A stretch of 64,000 nucleotides of DNA from Brucella pecoris (GCF_006376675.1 NZ_VEWK01000013.1:1-64000), one strand, 5' to 3'; positions 6,788 through 15,837 are shown, counted from the stretch's first letter. Notes: a model not told the origin generated them from the letters alone. Program-made: numbers and translations.

Positions 6788-9637
6788 CTAATTCCCCAGC
6801 CGTTCGATGAGGTCCTTGGCGTGGACCTGATCGGACTTATAGTTGCCGGTCAGCATATACATCACGATGTTCACGCCGCCGCGAATGGCATAGATGCGCT
6901 GCATCGGATCATTTGGTACGGTCGGGAGCAGCGGATTGCCTTGCTCATCGACAGCCCACGCGCCCGCAAAATCATTGGCCGTAATCATGATCGGCGTCAC
7001 ACCGTCGCCGGTGCGCACGGGACGTTCCCGGGGCGAGGCGTTCGGTGTCGAGGCCTCCACCCAGAGCGGGCTTCCTTCATAGCGACCGGGGAAATCCGGC
7101 ATGATGAAGAAGGATTTGGTCAGCACGTGATCATCAGGCACGGGTTCCAGCGGCGGAACGTTCATGCCATCGAGAATGGCGCGCAGGCGCTGGTTGGCAG
7201 GCGAGGCGGACGGATCGAGACTGGCACCAGCCTGCAACTGGTCGCGCGTGTCGAAAAGCACTGTGCCACCTTGCTGCATATAGGCATCGACCTTGGCAAT
7301 CGCTTCCGGGCTTGGCATCGGCGCATCAGGGTCGATCGGCCAGTAGATCAGGGGATAAAAGGCCAGCTCGTCCTTGGCGGGGTCGACACCGATAGGGTCG
7401 CCGGGTTCAAGTGCGGTCTTGTCCGTCAATGCGAAGTTTAGACCCCGCAGTCCTGCCTTGCTGATATCGTCGGTCTGGGCTCTGCCGGTGATGACATAGG
7501 CAAGATGCGTCTGCGAGACGGAGTTGATGATCGCCTCGTCTCCCGGCTTGCTGTCGTCATGCACCTGTTCTTGAGCTTGCGCTTCGCTTACTCCAGATGG
7601 AAGAAGGTTGAAGGCGAGGGAACCGGCAAGCAGGAGAGCTATGCCCGCCGCCTTGGCACGCACCTTCATGCGACGACGGAAGGCTCCGCGCAGCCACAAC
7701 ATCAAAAGCGTATCAAGTGCGAGAAGCATCGCTGCGGTCGCAAAGAATGGTCCCGCCAGTGAAATCGACTGATCTGATGTATAGGAAGCAGGCGTTACTC
7801 CAACGGAAAGTGCCGGCTGGGCGATCGGTTGCAGCTTGATATTCGCACCTTCGAAAATATTGAGAGCTTTCAAGCCGTCCTCATTGCCATAGAAACCGGG
7901 CGGCGTGTTGATGCTGACGCTGGTCTGCTTGTTCTTTTCGACGATCAGTGGCTTGGCTTCCGATGTGGGCGGGGTCAGGGCGCCGGAAGCCGAAAGAAGC
8001 TGGTACGGCGGCAGCGAGACCGAAGCCTGATTGTCCTGCGCGCCGGTCCTCTGCGACAGCGACACAATGCGGCGCAGCATCTCCACGAAGGAGCCTGAAA
8101 TGGGCAGGCTCGACCAGCTAGCATCGGGAGAGATGTGGAACAAAACGATATTGCCGCGCCCGCGCTCTTCTCCAGTCACAAGCGGCGTTCCATCCTGAAG
8201 AATGGCATACGCCTTGTCGTTGAGATCGAATGACGGCTCGGCAAGGACCTGCCGGGTGACAGTTACATCATCGGGGACATCCAGACCGGCGAAAGGCCCC
8301 TTATCCGGGAACGTGCGTAATTTCTGCGGTTCGGACCAGGACAACGTTCCGCCCAAGGCACGCTCGCCCTTTCGCAGCTTCACCGGCAGGAGCGGATCGT
8401 TGTCGCTGGCTCCAGCAAGACGCGGGCCTGCAAATCGCACGAGTGTGCCGCCATCCTGTATCCATTTGGAAAGCTGCTCGGTGACCGGCTGCGGTAATGT
8501 TCCGATGTCGGCCATGATGAGGATCGACGGCTTTGCATCCAGCACTTCCGGCACGGATTGCAGAAGATCGGCAGAGCGCGGTTCGATCAGATTGACGTAA
8601 GGCGAAAGCGCCCTGGAAATATAATGCAGTGGCGAGAGCAAAGGCTGCGCCAGATCACCGTCACCGCTGGCGATAAGGCCGACTGTGCGCCGTTCCGATC
8701 CCGCATCGATCAGCCGGGTTGCACCGGCCTGTTCGATACCATCAACGCGGATCAGGCGGAAATCGTTGCGAAGTTCCACCGGCAGGTTGAACCGTGCAGT
8801 GCCTTCCGTGCTTCCAAGCCCGAAGGAAAGCGGCGCTTCGGCGATGCGGCGTCCCTTGTCGTCATAGGCAGCGGCGGTGAGCGTGCGTGGTGCCGACACG
8901 CCTTCCGGGCGGATGGCGATGGCTTCGAGACTGTCAGCCTTGTTGTCGATGCCGGTCAGCGCGAAAGTGCGGCTGAGGCTCGCGCCATACCAGAGAACGG
9001 AGGCCAGACGCCCTGACTTGTCCAGTTCTGCAAAGGTTTCCGCGTCACCTTGCGATGCGAGCCCATCGCTCATGAAGGCAAGGCGGACCTTTGTATCTGC
9101 GGGCAAGGCAGATGCCAGCCGTTCCATTGCCGACTTGCGGTCGACCGGGATCGGGCGCGGTTCCAGCGCCTGAAGACGCTCGGCAGCGCGCTTGCCGTCA
9201 TAGGGGCCGATTTCGGCGTTGGCTGGTTCTGCCGAGCCCAAGATGTAGATCGGCGCATCGGTGCCTTCCGCATCGGAGATGAGTTTTTCGGCAGCATTGA
9301 CCCGCTGTTGCCAATCCTCGGCGGAAGCCCAGCCATTATCGATGACGATGGCGAGCGGTTCGTCGCCTGCAAGCGCGACCGGACGTGGATTCCAGATCGG
9401 CGAGGCCAGCGCCAGAATGACGAGCGCGGCAATCAGCAGCCGCAGCAAGGTCATCCACCATGGGCTTTTCGACGGGACTTCCTCGCGCTTGAAGACCTGC
9501 GCCAGAATGCGGAGCGGCGGAAAGGTTTCCTCCTGCGGACGTGGTGGCGTCATGCGTAGAAGCCACCAGATGACCGGCAGGGCGATCAGTCCTGCGAGAA
9601 TGAGCGGCGAACCGAAGGCGAGCGGCAGAAAACTCAT
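6788..9637 (-). CDS. BatA / DUF4159 domain membrane protein
   Basis: A 949-residue inner-membrane protein. The N terminus is a BatA-type segment: two membrane helices (about 1-24 and 64-84) around the TPPRPQEETFPPLRIL block typical of the family. Then comes a vWA-like region whose metal motif is degenerate (D-N-G-W-A-S from residue 100). Hydrophobic helices near the middle (around 630-690) are followed by a C-terminal DUF4159 domain (about 700-949), a flavodoxin/amidotransferase-like fold including YMQQGGTVLFDTRD. It overlaps the DUF58 gene by 4 bases (ATGA), so translation is probably coupled. The family is widespread in alphaproteobacteria without an assigned biochemical role. Confidence 0.88.
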   Translation of the reverse strand: MSFLPLAFGSPLILAGLIALPVIWWLLRMTPPRPQEETFPPLRILAQVFKREEVPSKSPWWMTLLRLLIAALVILALASPIWNPRPVALAGDEPLAIVIDNGWASAEDWQQRVNAAEKLISDAEGTDAPIYILGSAEPANAEIGPYDGKRAAERLQALEPRPIPVDRKSAMERLASALPADTKVRLAFMSDGLASQGDAETFAELDKSGRLASVLWYGASLSRTFALTGIDNKADSLEAIAIRPEGVSAPRTLTAAAYDDKGRRIAEAPLSFGLGSTEGTARFNLPVELRNDFRLIRVDGIEQAGATRLIDAGSERRTVGLIASGDGDLAQPLLSPLHYISRALSPYVNLIEPRSADLLQSVPEVLDAKPSILIMADIGTLPQPVTEQLSKWIQDGGTLVRFAGPRLAGASDNDPLLPVKLRKGERALGGTLSWSEPQKLRTFPDKGPFAGLDVPDDVTVTRQVLAEPSFDLNDKAYAILQDGTPLVTGEERGRGNIVLFHISPDASWSSLPISGSFVEMLRRIVSLSQRTGAQDNQASVSLPPYQLLSASGALTPPTSEAKPLIVEKNKQTSVSINTPPGFYGNEDGLKALNIFEGANIKLQPIAQPALSVGVTPASYTSDQSISLAGPFFATAAMLLALDTLLMLWLRGAFRRRMKVRAKAAGIALLLAGSLAFNLLPSGVSEAQAQEQVHDDSKPGDEAIINSVSQTHLAYVITGRAQTDDISKAGLRGLNFALTDKTALEPGDPIGVDPAKDELAFYPLIYWPIDPDAPMPSPEAIAKVDAYMQQGGTVLFDTRDQLQAGASLDPSASPANQRLRAILDGMNVPPLEPVPDDHVLTKSFFIMPDFPGRYEGSPLWVEASTPNASPRERPVRTGDGVTPIMITANDFAGAWAVDEQGNPLLPTVPNDPMQRIYAIRGGVNIVMYMLTGNYKSDQVHAKDLIERLGN

Positions 9638-10536
9638 GCGCCCGCACTCCCGGTTGCGCTGAGCGCATTATGCAGGCGTGCCAGTGCTTCCGCCGTCGGC
9701 CGGTCCGTCCGGTGGACCGTATAGCTCCAGCCAAGCCGCTTGCAAAAATCCGACAGGGTTTCGCGGCGGGCGGTGTAGAGGCGGCGATAGTCGTCTGCAT
9801 AGGTCTCGGCCCGGCCGGCGACGAGCGTGGCGCCGGTTTCAGGATCGCGGAACTCGGTGCGACCGGAATAGGGAAATGTTTCCTCCGCCGGATCGGCAAC
9901 TTCCACCAGATGCGCGCGGACACCCCGCTTCGCCAGACGGTTGAGAAGGTCGGTCAGCTCGTCGAACGGATGCAGAAAGTCCGACACGAGGACGACTTCG
10001 GAAAAACGGCGAATCTGGCCGATGTCCGGCAGTGCTGCAACCGGCACTTCGTGCATCAGTGCGCCTGCCAGACGTTCCGCGCCGTTGCGAGCCGAAAAAG
10101 GCTGGATAAGCGCCGGAAAGGCGATGCGTTCGCCTGAGCGCGACAGAAGTTCGGCAAGAGCGAGTGTCAGCACGAGCGAACGCGCTTCCTTGGAAACGGG
10201 CGCAAGCTGCGAGCGATAGAGCATCGAGGGCGAGAAATCACACCAGAGCCAGACGGTGTGGGCGGATTCCCATTCGCGGTCGCGGACATAGGTATGGTCG
10301 TCGCGGGCGGAACGCCGCCAGTCGATGCGGGCAAGAGATTCGCCGTCCACATAGGGGCGGAACTGCCAGAAATTTTCGCCGGGACCGCGTTTGCGCCGTC
10401 CGTGCCAGCCATTCATGACCGTGTTGACCACGCGCTGCGCTTCGACCAGCAGATCGGGGATGGCCGCTGCCCGCGCACGGGCGCGAGCAAGTGTCTCCTT
10501 GCGATCTGCGGTGGAAACTTCTGCGCCAATGACCAT
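9634..10536 (-). CDS. DUF58 domain protein (vWA-like MoxR partner)
   Basis: A 300-residue soluble protein of the DUF58 family. The family block GENFWQFRPYVDGESLARID..RRSAR spans residues 53-78. It is followed by a von Willebrand A-like segment with an intact metal motif, DFSPS at 100-104. DUF58 proteins are regularly encoded next to MoxR AAA+ ATPases and are thought to be their partners or clients. Here the start codon overlaps the moxR stop by one base (TGATG) and the stop overlaps the next gene by four, so all three are co-translated. Function inferred only from family and context. Confidence 0.9.
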   Translation of the reverse strand: MVIGAEVSTADRKETLARARARAAAIPDLLVEAQRVVNTVMNGWHGRRKRGPGENFWQFRPYVDGESLARIDWRRSARDDHTYVRDREWESAHTVWLWCDFSPSMLYRSQLAPVSKEARSLVLTLALAELLSRSGERIAFPALIQPFSARNGAERLAGALMHEVPVAALPDIGQIRRFSEVVLVSDFLHPFDELTDLLNRLAKRGVRAHLVEVADPAEETFPYSGRTEFRDPETGATLVAGRAETYADDYRRLYTARRETLSDFCKRLGWSYTVHRTDRPTAEALARLHNALSATGSAGA

Positions 10537-11543
10537 CAGACAGCAGCCTTTACCAGATTTGCGATGACGTCGCGAATATGCATGCCATCGGCGCGCGCAG
10601 CGAAATTGAGCGCCATGCGGTGTTGCAGAACCGGCTCGGCCAGCGCTTTCACGTCGTCGACGGACGGGGCGAGACGGCCTTCATAAAGCGCTCGGGCACG
10701 GGCGCACAGCATCAATGCCTGGCTGGCGCGTGGGCCGGGACCCCAGGCGATATGTTTCTTCGCGTGCTCGTTGTCGGCATCCGGTCTGGCGGAGCGCACC
10801 AGCTTGAGGATTGCTTCCACGACGCTTTCCGACACCGGCATGCGTCGCACCAAAGTCTGCATTTCGATCAACCGTTCGGCGTTGATGATCTCATAGGCCT
10901 TTGCTTCCGAAACGCCGGTTGTCTCCAGAAGAATGCGGCGCTCCGCATCCAGTTCCGGATAGAGAATGTCGATCTGCATCAGGAAGCGGTCGAGCTGGGC
11001 TTCCGGCAGCGGATAGGTGCCTTCCTGCTCCAGCGGATTTTGTGTCGCAAGCACATGAAACGGTGCGGGGAGATCGTAGCGCTGGCCGGCGACAGTGACA
11101 TGATATTCCTGCATCGCTTGCAGCAACGCGGACTGGGTGCGTGGGCTAGCGCGGTTGATCTCGTCGGCCATCAGGAGCTGCGCGAAGATCGGGCCCTTGA
11201 GATAACGGAACGAGCGGCGCCCGTCCGCATCCTGTTCCATGACTTCCGAACCGATGATGTCGGAAGGCATCAGGTCGGGCGTGAACTGGATGCGCTGGCC
11301 GGAGAGGCCGAGGACAGTTCCCAGCGTTTCGACCAGCTTGGTCTTGGCAAGGCCCGGTACGCCGACGAGCAAGGCGTGCCCGCCAGCCAGAACGGCGACG
11401 AGTGCGCGCTCGATCACATTTTCCTGACCGAAGATCACAGTCCCGATGCTGTCCTTGATGCGGGCGATGTCTGCGAGCGCCCGTTCGGCCTCCGCGACTA
11501 TCTGTTCGGGATTGGCGGTTTCAGGCGTAACGACAACGCTCAT
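10536..11543 (-). CDS. MoxR family AAA+ ATPase
   Basis: A 335-residue AAA+ ATPase of the MoxR class, chaperone-like motors that act on vWA-domain proteins or on metalloenzyme maturation. Walker A is GVPGLAKT (61-68), Walker B LLMADEINR (120-128), followed by the conserved SPRTQSALLQAM and the sensor-1 region FHVLATQNP. The start at 11543 (MSVVVTPE) is chosen because GAGG lies 5 bases upstream; further in-frame sequence upstream lacks a ribosome site. First gene of the operon with DUF58, BatA/DUF4159 and, beyond a gap, the large vWA protein. Divergent from the DUF1285 gene. Confidence 0.93.
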   Translation of the reverse strand: MSVVVTPETANPEQIVAEAERALADIARIKDSIGTVIFGQENVIERALVAVLAGGHALLVGVPGLAKTKLVETLGTVLGLSGQRIQFTPDLMPSDIIGSEVMEQDADGRRSFRYLKGPIFAQLLMADEINRASPRTQSALLQAMQEYHVTVAGQRYDLPAPFHVLATQNPLEQEGTYPLPEAQLDRFLMQIDILYPELDAERRILLETTGVSEAKAYEIINAERLIEMQTLVRRMPVSESVVEAILKLVRSARPDADNEHAKKHIAWGPGPRASQALMLCARARALYEGRLAPSVDDVKALAEPVLQHRMALNFAARADGMHIRDVIANLVKAAV

Positions 11544-11675
11544 GTGGACCTCGCAATATGACCGCTCTGGCGGAAGTGCCTTATAAATCGCATATAGTGC
11601 TGACAAGCCGCGAAACGGTGACTATTTCATGACTTCGAGCATATAAACACATTCGGGCAGGAATAACCGAGTCGG

Positions 11676-12353
11676 ATGATAAAAAGCACCCCTGAAGGCA
11701 AAGACGCGCCGCAAGATTCCTTATGGAATATTGGGCGGAGCACTGAGACGACCGGCGGATTGGAAGCCCTGATCGCGCGCGCCCATGCCGATGCGCAAAG
11801 TGGACCGGCGACGAAAGAGCGCGGAATCCCGCCTGTGGAGCGCTGGAACCCGGACTTTTGCGGCGACCTCGATATGGAAATCAAGGCGGATGGCACCTGG
11901 TTCTATATGGGCACGCCGATTGGCCGCAAGCAGCTTGTGCGGTTGTTTTCGACCGTTCTGCGCAAGGATGAGGACGGCAGAACCTATCTCGTAACGCCGG
12001 TGGAAAAAGTCGGTATCCGCGTCGAGGACGCCCCTTTTATCGCTGTGGAAATGGAAGTTTGCGGCGAAGGCGAGGCGCAGGTGCTGACATTCCGCACCAA
12101 TGTGGGTGACGTGGTGACCGCCGACGCGCAGCATCCCTTGCGCTTTGTGATCGAGCCCGTCAGTGGTGGGCTGAAACCCTATGTGCTGGTTCGCGGGCGG
12201 CTGGAGGCGCTGATCACACGTGCGGTCATGTATGATCTGGTGGCGTTGGGCGAGGAAATCGAAATCGATGGCGTGCCGACATATGCCGTTCGCTCGGGCG
12301 GCATGGTGTTTCCGATCATGGCATCCGATGCACTGGAGGCTGCACTGCAATGA
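11676..12353 (+). CDS. DUF1285 domain-containing protein
   Basis: A 225-residue soluble protein of the DUF1285 family (YP_... style beta-rich fold with a pleckstrin-like appearance). The family core runs from PVERWNPDFCGDLDMEI (about residue 52) through VEKVGIRVEDAPFIAVEM to HPLRFV. A central W-F-Y-M-G-T-P block (about 73-82) is strongly conserved. No catalytic motif is apparent. It overlaps the following CoA pyrophosphatase gene by four bases (ATGA), so the two are made together, and that gene overlaps cca. The association with a NUDIX enzyme and CCA-adding enzyme is common in this order, but the protein's role is not known. Confidence 0.85.
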   Translation: MIKSTPEGKDAPQDSLWNIGRSTETTGGLEALIARAHADAQSGPATKERGIPPVERWNPDFCGDLDMEIKADGTWFYMGTPIGRKQLVRLFSTVLRKDEDGRTYLVTPVEKVGIRVEDAPFIAVEMEVCGEGEAQVLTFRTNVGDVVTADAQHPLRFVIEPVSGGLKPYVLVRGRLEALITRAVMYDLVALGEEIEIDGVPTYAVRSGGMVFPIMASDALEAALQ

Positions 12354-12973
12354 ATGAATTCCCAGCCTTTTCAGCCGGTGATTTTGCCGAGCGGGTTCGG
12401 CAGTGGCGTCCCAACCAGGATGATCTGACCGGCGATCATTCGCTTAATCCCGATATTACACAATTAATGCAGATGGCTAAGATGCGCGATGCCGCCGTGC
12501 TGGTGCCGGTGGTGGATCGCGGATCGGAAGCCACATTGCTTCTGACACAGCGCACGGATACTTTGCGCAAGCATTCCGGCCAAATCGCCTTTCCGGGCGG
12601 TGCAATCGACCCGGAAGATGGCACGGCGGAGCGGGCAGCGCTTCGCGAGGCCAATGAGGAAATCGGGCTCGCTGCGGATCGTGCCGAGATCATCGGCAAT
12701 CTGCCACGTTATCTCACCGGCAGCGGTTTTTCGATCACGCCCATTCTTGCAGTGGTGAAGACGCCGTTCGACGTTCATCCGAACCCGGACGAAGTCGCCG
12801 ATATTTTCGAGGTGCCGCTTTCCTTCCTGATGAACCCGGAGAACCATCGGCGTGAAAGCCGGGTATTCAACGGCAAGGAACGCTTTTTTTACGCCATGCC
12901 CTATCACGAGCGATTCATCTGGGGGGCAACCGCCGGTATCATTCGCGGACTTTATGAAAGGCTCTACGTTTGA
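12350..12973 (+). CDS. CoA pyrophosphatase (NUDIX)
   Basis: A 207-residue NUDIX enzyme expected to split coenzyme A and its oxidised or acylated forms into 3',5'-ADP and phosphopantetheine derivatives. The CoA-specific block LLTQRTDTLRKHSGQIAFPG immediately precedes the NUDIX box GGAIDPEDG..AALREANEEIGL (residues about 83-107), with all metal-binding glutamates. The FPGG and ALREANEE elements match the UPF0035 subgroup. Four-base overlap with DUF1285 upstream and with cca downstream (TTGA) indicates one transcription unit. Confidence 0.92.
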   Translation: MNEFPAFSAGDFAERVRQWRPNQDDLTGDHSLNPDITQLMQMAKMRDAAVLVPVVDRGSEATLLLTQRTDTLRKHSGQIAFPGGAIDPEDGTAERAALREANEEIGLAADRAEIIGNLPRYLTGSGFSITPILAVVKTPFDVHPNPDEVADIFEVPLSFLMNPENHRRESRVFNGKERFFYAMPYHERFIWGATAGIIRGLYERLYV

Positions 12974-14229
12974 GCGAGAGTATGAATATTTCCGGCAAGG
13001 CGGACTGGCTGAAATCAAAGCCGTTGCAAGCCCTGTTCAAGGCGCTGAATCGTGATGGCGGCGAAGCGCGTGTCGTGGGTGGCGCGGTGCGCAACACGCT
13101 GCTGGGCACCAAGGTGAGCGACGTCGATCTGGCGACGACGCATCTGCCGCAGGATACGGTCAGACTGGCGACAGAGGCCGGTTTCAAGCCGGTGCCGACC
13201 GGCATCGAGCATGGCACGATCACAGTCGTCGTGCAGGGGCACCCGTTCGAAGTGACGACGCTGCGGCAGGATGTCGAAACCAATGGCCGCCACGCCAAGG
13301 TCGCCTTTGGGACCGACTGGAAAGTCGATGCGGAGCGGCGCGACTTTACCATCAATGCGCTTTATGTGACGGCTGACGGCACGATCATCGATCATGTCGG
13401 CGGCCTTGCCGATATTGAATCCCGGACGCTGCGTTTCATTGGCGATGCGGAACAACGCATTCGCGAGGATTACCTGCGTATCCTGCGCTTTTTCCGTTTC
13501 TTCGCCTGGTACGGTTCGGGACGGCCGGAGGCTGATGGCTTGCGGGCCAGCGCACGATTGAAGGACGGTCTTTCACAGCTTTCCGCCGAACGGGTCTGGT
13601 CGGAACTGAAGAAACTCCTGTCAGCTCCCGATCCGTCGCGTGCGCTTTTGTGGATGCGGCAGGCCGGTGTCTTGAATCTCATTCTGCCTGAAAGCGAAAA
13701 ATGGGGCATCGACGCCATTCATGGGCTGGTGCGGACCGAGACTGATCTTGGCTGGCAGCCCGATCCGCTGCTGCGGCTTGAGAGCATCATTCCGCCCGAT
13801 AGCGTGCGGATGGAAGAGATGGGCAAACGGCTGAAAATGTCCAATGCGGAAAGGGCCCGTCTTGAGGCTTGGGCACGCGCTGATGCGGTCAAGCCGGAGC
13901 TTTCCGAACAGGCGCTGAAGAAAACAATCTATCGGGGTAGCAAGCAGGCTGTGCTCGACCGCATTCGCCTGGCCTATGCCGCGGCTCGGGCCGATGCTGC
14001 AGACAGCGACGATGCGATGATCCGCGCCGGTGGTTTCGCGCGTCTTCTGGATGCCGCCGAACATTATGATACCCCTGTTTTCCCCGTCACGGGCAGCGAT
14101 CTTCTGGCTATCGGCTTTGAAAAGGGGCCGGAGCTTGGAGAAGCATTGCGGTCGCTTGAAACTTTCTGGATTGACTCCGGTTTTAGCCTTGACCGGGCAG
14201 CACTTCTGCGCAAGCTTGATCGCGGTTAG
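12970..14229 (+). CDS. cca: CCA tRNA nucleotidyltransferase
   Basis: A 419-residue class II nucleotidyltransferase of the CCA-adding/poly(A) polymerase family, which builds or repairs the 3' CCA of tRNA. The head domain shows VVGGAVRNTLLG (35-46), the metal-binding DVDLAT (51-56) and the RRDFTINAL block (123-131). The neck and body follow, with REDYLRILRFFRF. The start is uncertain: a TTG at 12970 overlaps the previous stop and has AAAGG 8 bases upstream, while an ATG at 12982 would shorten the protein by four residues. A hairpin with a T run overlaps its stop codon. Confidence 0.92.
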   Translation: MSESMNISGKADWLKSKPLQALFKALNRDGGEARVVGGAVRNTLLGTKVSDVDLATTHLPQDTVRLATEAGFKPVPTGIEHGTITVVVQGHPFEVTTLRQDVETNGRHAKVAFGTDWKVDAERRDFTINALYVTADGTIIDHVGGLADIESRTLRFIGDAEQRIREDYLRILRFFRFFAWYGSGRPEADGLRASARLKDGLSQLSAERVWSELKKLLSAPDPSRALLWMRQAGVLNLILPESEKWGIDAIHGLVRTETDLGWQPDPLLRLESIIPPDSVRMEEMGKRLKMSNAERARLEAWARADAVKPELSEQALKKTIYRGSKQAVLDRIRLAYAAARADAADSDDAMIRAGGFARLLDAAEHYDTPVFPVTGSDLLAIGFEKGPELGEALRSLETFWIDSGFSLDRAALLRKLDRG

Positions 14230-14254
14230 TGCGGTTCCGCTCTAACCGTTTTTT
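14223..14254 (+). terminator. Rho-independent terminator of the cca operon
   Basis: CGGTTAG (14223-14229) pairs with CTAACCG (14242-14248), with an inner CGG/CCG helix, followed by six Ts. The left arm includes the cca stop codon. The same sequence doubles as a module-B-like part of the mosaic repeat continuing to 14305. Confidence 0.75.
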
Positions 14255-14257
14255 CCC

Positions 14258-14305
14258 AAGCATTTCCGAACACAAAACCGTGTCTCACTTTTGTTGGAAA
14301 TGCTT
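14258..14305. repeat. Mosaic element module A variant
   Basis: AAGCATTTCC (14258-14267) and GGAAATGCTT (14296-14305) are exact complements, with ACAAAA/TTTTGT inner arms. It directly follows the cca terminator hairpin. Confidence 0.7.
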
Positions 14306-14370
14306 TTAAATTGAACAACTGATGGCTTGCCTGCAAATTTCAGCCGTAGTTTCATCGCCTTATAGCTGGA

Positions 14371-14414
14371 GCATGTTTCCCGAAAGTGGGAACCGGTTTT
14401 GGGGCAAAACATGC
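14371..14414. repeat. Mosaic element module A
   Basis: GCATGTTT..AAACATGC arms enclose CCCGAAAGTGGGAACCGG. Nearly the same sequence recurs at 47778-47822 and 63617-63662. It lies just upstream of the LpxO-like gene, and one in-frame ATG (14411) is inside it. Confidence 0.85.
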
Positions 14415-14464
14415 CCAAAACAGGAAATGAGAACTTTTTAGCGCGCGTTTTGAAAGAGCATGAG

Positions 14465-15301
14465 ATGTCCAATCCCGATACATCGATACAAGACAAGGCA
14501 GCTACCGATCCGCAGCAGAAGTTTGGCACCGAAGGCCTTGCCGCAATGGAGCGGCCGAGCAAAATCACCCGTTTTTTTATGGGGATCGTATCCTGGGCCG
14601 AAGGTCTCAATCTGAAATATGCCAAGCTCGGCAATCCGCCTGTCTATGACAATGCGACCTTCCCCTGGTCAGCCGAAATCGAGAAGGAATGGCCCGCCAT
14701 CCGCAAGGAACTGGAAAAAGTTCTGCTGCGCCAGAGTGAGTTGCCTTCCTTTCAGGATATTTCGACCGATGTGAAGACGATCTCGACCGACAATCGCTGG
14801 AAGACATTCTTCCTGCTCGGTTTCGGCGTGAAGTCGGAACAGAACATCAATGCCTGCCCGGAAACCTGGCGTATCGTCAACAAGATCCCCGGCCTGACGA
14901 CGGCGATGTTCTCCATCTTCGAGCCGGGCAAGCATCTGCCGCCGCATCGCGGGCCTTATAATGGCGTGCTGCGCCTGCATCTTGGCCTCATCGTGCCGGA
15001 ACCCAACGACCAGCTTGCCATTCGCGTGGACAAGCAGGTTTGCCATTGGCAGGAAGGCAAGGTGCTGATCTTCGACGATGCCTATGAGCACGAGGCGTGG
15101 AATCATACCGACAAGACGCGCGTGGTCCTGTTCGTCGATTTCGTGAAGCCGCTCAAGTTTCCGGCGCGTTTCGTCAACTGGTGCCTGATGAATCTTGCGA
15201 TCTTCACGCCCTTCATCAAGGAAGGGCTCGATAATCACAATGAGTGGGAAAAGAAGTTCTATGCGGAAGCAGAAAAGCTTCGTAACCAGCCGAAGAACTG
15301 A
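14465..15301 (+). CDS. Aspartyl/asparaginyl beta-hydroxylase family dioxygenase (LpxO-like)
   Basis: A 278-residue Fe(II)/2-oxoglutarate dioxygenase of the aspartyl/asparaginyl beta-hydroxylase family. In other bacteria members include LpxO, which 2-hydroxylates lipid A acyl chains at the cytoplasmic face. The first iron ligand region is LPPHRGPYNGVLRLHLGL (H161), and the second block DDAYEHEAWNHT (H209/H214) is followed by TRVVLFVDF, with R219 for 2-oxoglutarate. A basic amphipathic/hydrophobic patch at 33-45 may touch the membrane. The start is taken at 14465 (MSNPDTS). An alternative ATG at 14411 would add 18 residues, but it lies inside a repeat. Lipid A as substrate is an inference. Confidence 0.82.
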   Translation: MSNPDTSIQDKAATDPQQKFGTEGLAAMERPSKITRFFMGIVSWAEGLNLKYAKLGNPPVYDNATFPWSAEIEKEWPAIRKELEKVLLRQSELPSFQDISTDVKTISTDNRWKTFFLLGFGVKSEQNINACPETWRIVNKIPGLTTAMFSIFEPGKHLPPHRGPYNGVLRLHLGLIVPEPNDQLAIRVDKQVCHWQEGKVLIFDDAYEHEAWNHTDKTRVVLFVDFVKPLKFPARFVNWCLMNLAIFTPFIKEGLDNHNEWEKKFYAEAEKLRNQPKN

Positions 15302-15349
15302 ACGGTCTGACACTGGTTTGACTTTCAGATCGTGCGCTCTTAGATACGG

Positions 15350-15374
15350 ATAAAGGGCCGTGTCGCCCTTTTAA
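15350..15374 (+). terminator. Rho-independent terminator
   Basis: AAAGGGC (15352-15358) and GCCCTTT (15365-15371) form a hairpin followed by T residues, 50 bases after the LpxO-like stop. Confidence 0.7.
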
Positions 15375-15571
15375 CTATCCACCTCTGAACGAGGAATTGT
15401 TGATGCTGGAGATTGTAGGAAGCCTTTGAGCGTTCCGGACGAAACTGCGAATGACAGGGGCTAAGGGCGCCTGACAGGCAGGTCCAGGAGCGGAAACGGC
15501 ATTGGCCGTGGATGGTTCACCGTCCGCGAGTGCTGATGCTTGTCATGGTTTCCATCCAGGCAAAAACAACA

Positions 15572-15826
15572 ATGAATATCTCACGCATGGAACAGCGCGT
15601 CTTGCACGTGCTGGCGCAGGGCGGTTACATCCGCCATCTGCGCGAAGACGGACGTATCTGCGACATCGAATGCTTTACCCGTGAAGGCTATCTGCTTTCC
15701 GATTGCACGATGGCAATTTTCCAGCAGTTGCGCCGTAAGCGACTGATCGAATCCCGAATGGGCAGTCCTTATCGCATCTCGTTCAAAGGGCGCGAAAATG
15801 TTCGCGCTCAGCTCAACAACCGCTGA
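15572..15826 (+). CDS. yjhX: YjhX/TopAI family toxin (topoisomerase I inhibitor)
   Basis: An 84-residue protein of the YjhX (UPF0386) family. The E. coli member, renamed TopAI, binds topoisomerase I and blocks its DNA relaxation. Family marks are plain: MNISRMEQRVLHVLAQGG at the start, then DIECFTREGYLLSDCT, and a closing VRAQLNNR. The start at 15572 follows the family N terminus, although upstream in-frame ATGs exist and no clear ribosome site precedes it. A GNAT gene begins 11 bases after its stop, the same order as yjhX-yjhQ in E. coli, where the GNAT protein YjhQ is the antitoxin. Confidence 0.85.
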   Translation: MNISRMEQRVLHVLAQGGYIRHLREDGRICDIECFTREGYLLSDCTMAIFQQLRRKRLIESRMGSPYRISFKGRENVRAQLNNR

Positions 15827-15837
15827 AGGAGAGCATC

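Noticed and set aside
15375..15571. Possible riboswitch upstream of the YjhX gene
   Set aside because: Several short hairpins can be drawn, but none matches a riboswitch class that I can recognise (for example ykkC or SAM types), so no call is made.
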